Below, piece after piece: positions 62,495-64,000 of a DNA stretch of 64,000 nucleotides. The translations under genes were made by a program, and so were the position numbers. This DNA comes from Lysinibacillus sphaericus (lineage in GTDB: Bacteria > Bacillota > Bacilli > Bacillales_A > Planococcaceae). The stretch is from assembly GCF_002982115.1 (NCBI RefSeq), contig NZ_CP019980.1, positions 1,558,001 to 1,622,000 of the forward strand. The letters run 5' to 3'. The number at the start of each line of letters is the position of its first letter. Positions within the stretch are counted from its first letter, which is position 1. The notes below the pieces were generated by a model. That model was not told where the DNA came from. It did not search any database and was given only the letters and a program-made list of their open reading frames with translations.

Positions 62495-63268
62495 TTGGCA
62501 ATTGATAGTATCATCGAATTGAATGAACAAAATATTGTTCAAAGTGGATGCTTTTGTCTACGCAGTAATCCACATGCTACAGGATATATAAATAAAAGTA
62601 ACTGGCTTTATGAAAGATTTCATGAAGGATTAAAGTATATAAAAATAATGGACAATAATAAGCAGGCAGGTTTTATTGAGTATACACCGATTGAGTATTC
62701 TTCAAGGGTTGTGTTTGGTGAAAACTATGTTGTGATTCATTGTTTGTGGGTAAGTATTACTGGAAAGGGCTATGCCTCGAAATTGATTGATAGTTGTATA
62801 GAAGATGCAAAGAAACAACAGAAATCAGGTGTCATTGTCATTACAAACGCAAATAGTTCGTGGGTTCCGAGTAAGCAAATTTTTTTGAAACATAACTTTA
62901 AAGAAGTAGAGCAGGCACCAAATGGATTTGAATTGCTTGTTTATAAGTTCAGAAATGCACCAAATCCATATTTTCCGAACGATTGGGATAAGCGGCTAGC
63001 ATCTTATCAGGAGCTAACAATATTCCGAACCCCTCAATGTCCCTTTGTAGATATTGCAACGGATAATGTTGTAGAGGCTGCAAAAAAACTAGGCATTCAT
63101 GCTGAAATCATTGATGTGCAAAATAGAGAAGAATTAGTCAGACTTTCTCCTACGCCTTATGGTGTCTATGGAGTCATCTATAAAGGAAAATTACTAGCCT
63201 TTCATCGACTTACTGTGCATTCGGCGATAAAGCGTTTAAAAGCCTTTCATCCAATTGATGGTAATTAG
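62495..63268 (+). CDS. GNAT acetyltransferase with YoaP-like C-terminal domain
   Basis: A 257-residue two-domain protein. The N-terminal GNAT fold shows HCLWVSITGKGYASKLIDSCIEDAKKQ (acetyl-CoA loop in the form V-x-x-x-x-x-G-K-G) and WVPSKQIFLKHNFKEV. The C-terminal ~90 residues (DWDKRLASYQELTIFRTPQCPFVDIATDNVVEAAKKLG) have a thioredoxin-like CPF motif, as in B. subtilis YoaP. Substrate is unknown. TTG start at 62495 after GGGGGAG. Confidence 0.82.
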   Translation: MAIDSIIELNEQNIVQSGCFCLRSNPHATGYINKSNWLYERFHEGLKYIKIMDNNKQAGFIEYTPIEYSSRVVFGENYVVIHCLWVSITGKGYASKLIDSCIEDAKKQQKSGVIVITNANSSWVPSKQIFLKHNFKEVEQAPNGFELLVYKFRNAPNPYFPNDWDKRLASYQELTIFRTPQCPFVDIATDNVVEAAKKLGIHAEIIDVQNREELVRLSPTPYGVYGVIYKGKLLAFHRLTVHSAIKRLKAFHPIDGN

Positions 63269-63373
63269 AGCGCTAGTTTTAAAAGCGGAAGTGGGCAGTG
63301 ACTATTGTAAACAACTAGACATACACTAGTGTTACAGCTTACGTGTATGCCCACAAAAAGCATCGCCGAAGCA

Positions 63374-63414
63374 AAAACGTGTTAGATTGACTGTAATCAA
63401 TCTAACACGTTTCC
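63374..63414. terminator. Terminator of glyS
   Basis: AAACGTGTTAGATTG and CAATCTAACACGTTT pair perfectly around ACTGTAAT; T-run on the minus strand. Its GTGTTAGATT/AATCTAACAC arms are the same as in the terminator at 44128. Confidence 0.85.
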
Positions 63415-63443
63415 TTTGCTTAAAACCTAACTAATCGTTTGAA

Positions 63444-64000
63444 TTAAAATTGAAGATGCTTTTCGATATATGCTTTCACATCAGCGATTGGCATACGTAC
63501 TTGTTCCATTGAATCACGATGACGAACAGTTACTTGACCATCTTCTTTTGAATCGAAATCGAATGTAATACAGAATGGCGTACCGATTTCGTCTTGACGG
63601 CGGTAGCGTTTACCGATTGATTGAGACTCATCAAAATCAACAGGGAATGATTTGCGTAACGCTGACCATACATCTGCAGCTTCATCAGATAATTTTTTAG
63701 AAAGTGGAAGAACAGCTGCTTTAAATGGTGCTAAAGCAGGGTGGAAACGTAATACTGTACGTTTGTCATCACCTTCAAGCTCTTCTTCATCATAGGCGTC
63801 ACATAAAAATGCTAATGTCACACGGTCAGCACCTAAAGATGGTTCGATACAATATGGTACATAACGCTCGTTTGTTACTGGATCAATATAAGTGAAATCT
63901 TCGCCTGAATGTTCCATATGTTGTTTTAAGTCGTAGTCTGTACGATCAGCTACACCCCAAAGCTCGCCCCAGCCGAATGGGAATTTAAATTCGATATCAG
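63444..64000 (-). CDS. glyS: Glycine-tRNA ligase, single-chain type (5' end outside window)
   Basis: The last 185 codons of a class II glycyl-tRNA synthetase of the homodimeric type found in archaea, eukaryotes and some Firmicutes. Visible are [36 protein letters not shown] (motif 3 with the Arg) and the anticodon-binding domain [18 protein letters not shown], ending YIEKHLQF. It attaches glycine to tRNA-Gly. The reading frame is open to the right edge. B. subtilis has the heterotetramer glyQ-glyS after recO; here the single-chain enzyme lies near that position, on the other strand. Confidence 0.95.
   Translation of the reverse strand, partial: DIEFKFPFGWGELWGVADRTDYDLKQHMEHSGEDFTYIDPVTNERYVPYCIEPSLGADRVTLAFLCDAYDEEELEGDDKRTVLRFHPALAPFKAAVLPLSKKLSDEAADVWSALRKSFPVDFDESQSIGKRYRRQDEIGTPFCITFDFDSKEDGQVTVRHRDSMEQVRMPIADVKAYIEKHLQF

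Overview
The window is a stretch of low-GC Gram-positive chromosome from an endospore former. Gene order from comEC through holA, rpsT, gpr, spoIIP, lepA, hemW, the hrcA-dnaJ heat-shock operon, rpsU, the nfeD-phoH-ybeY-era-recO block and a glycyl-tRNA synthetase follows the Bacillus subtilis yqe/yqf region. Spore genes (gpr, spoIIP, cotJABC, yqfC, yqfD), an SLH-domain protein and a single-chain GlyRS where B. subtilis has glyQS fit Lysinibacillus or another member of the Planococcaceae/Caryophanaceae. The genus is an inference from gene content; no 16S rRNA gene is present.

Layout. 1-10.3 kb: comEC 3' part, yqzM, holA, a membrane acyltransferase, rpsT, gpr, spoIIP, a large OatA-like acyltransferase and a secreted SH3/Excalibur protein. 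10.5-14.5 kb: lepA, followed by a 2-kb decayed prophage (holin, truncated endolysin, one secreted protein). That remnant is flanked by a 43-bp duplication of the lepA 3' end, so the tail of lepA looks like an attachment site. 14.5-30.6 kb: accessory region between lepA and hemW. It holds nitroreductase/HxlR, a TetR-controlled oxidoreductase, cysteine synthase, chromate transporter, cupin, VOC, SMI1/KNR4 and several unrecognised proteins, plus at least three decaying genes, one behind an orphan Fur box. 31-42.7 kb: hemW, CIRCE-controlled hrcA-grpE-dnaK-dnaJ, prmA, rsmE, a soluble chemoreceptor-like protein, mtaB and deoC. 42.9-46.4 kb: the cotJABC coat operon and a Ktr-type potassium uptake pair behind a c-di-AMP riboswitch. 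46.6-58.5 kb: rpsU, nfeD, floA, yqfC, yqfD, phoH, a six-copy 41-bp tandem repeat, the c-di-AMP phosphodiesterase gene pgpH, ybeY, dgkA, cdd, era and recO. 58.5-64 kb: SLH protein, an HD-GYP protein with an unusual C-terminus, a GNAT/YoaP-like protein and the 3' part of glyS.

How the genes connect. The riboswitch on the Ktr operon senses c-di-AMP and PgpH degrades it, so sensor and eraser of one second messenger lie about 7 kb apart. The heat-shock operon is under HrcA through a perfect CIRCE. gpr has a textbook SigG/SigF promoter. spoIIP and yqfC, both sporulation genes, each have a Shine-Dalgarno sequence buried in a strong hairpin. The clearest mobile-DNA event is the phage remnant at the lepA tail. 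I found no complete new defence or biosynthetic system. The best leads for something undescribed are the lepA integration site, a three-way-junction RNA at 4.05 kb, the orphan Fur-box locus, the HD-GYP protein with a B12-domain-like tail and mini-ORF leader, and the divergent unknown pair near 17 kb.
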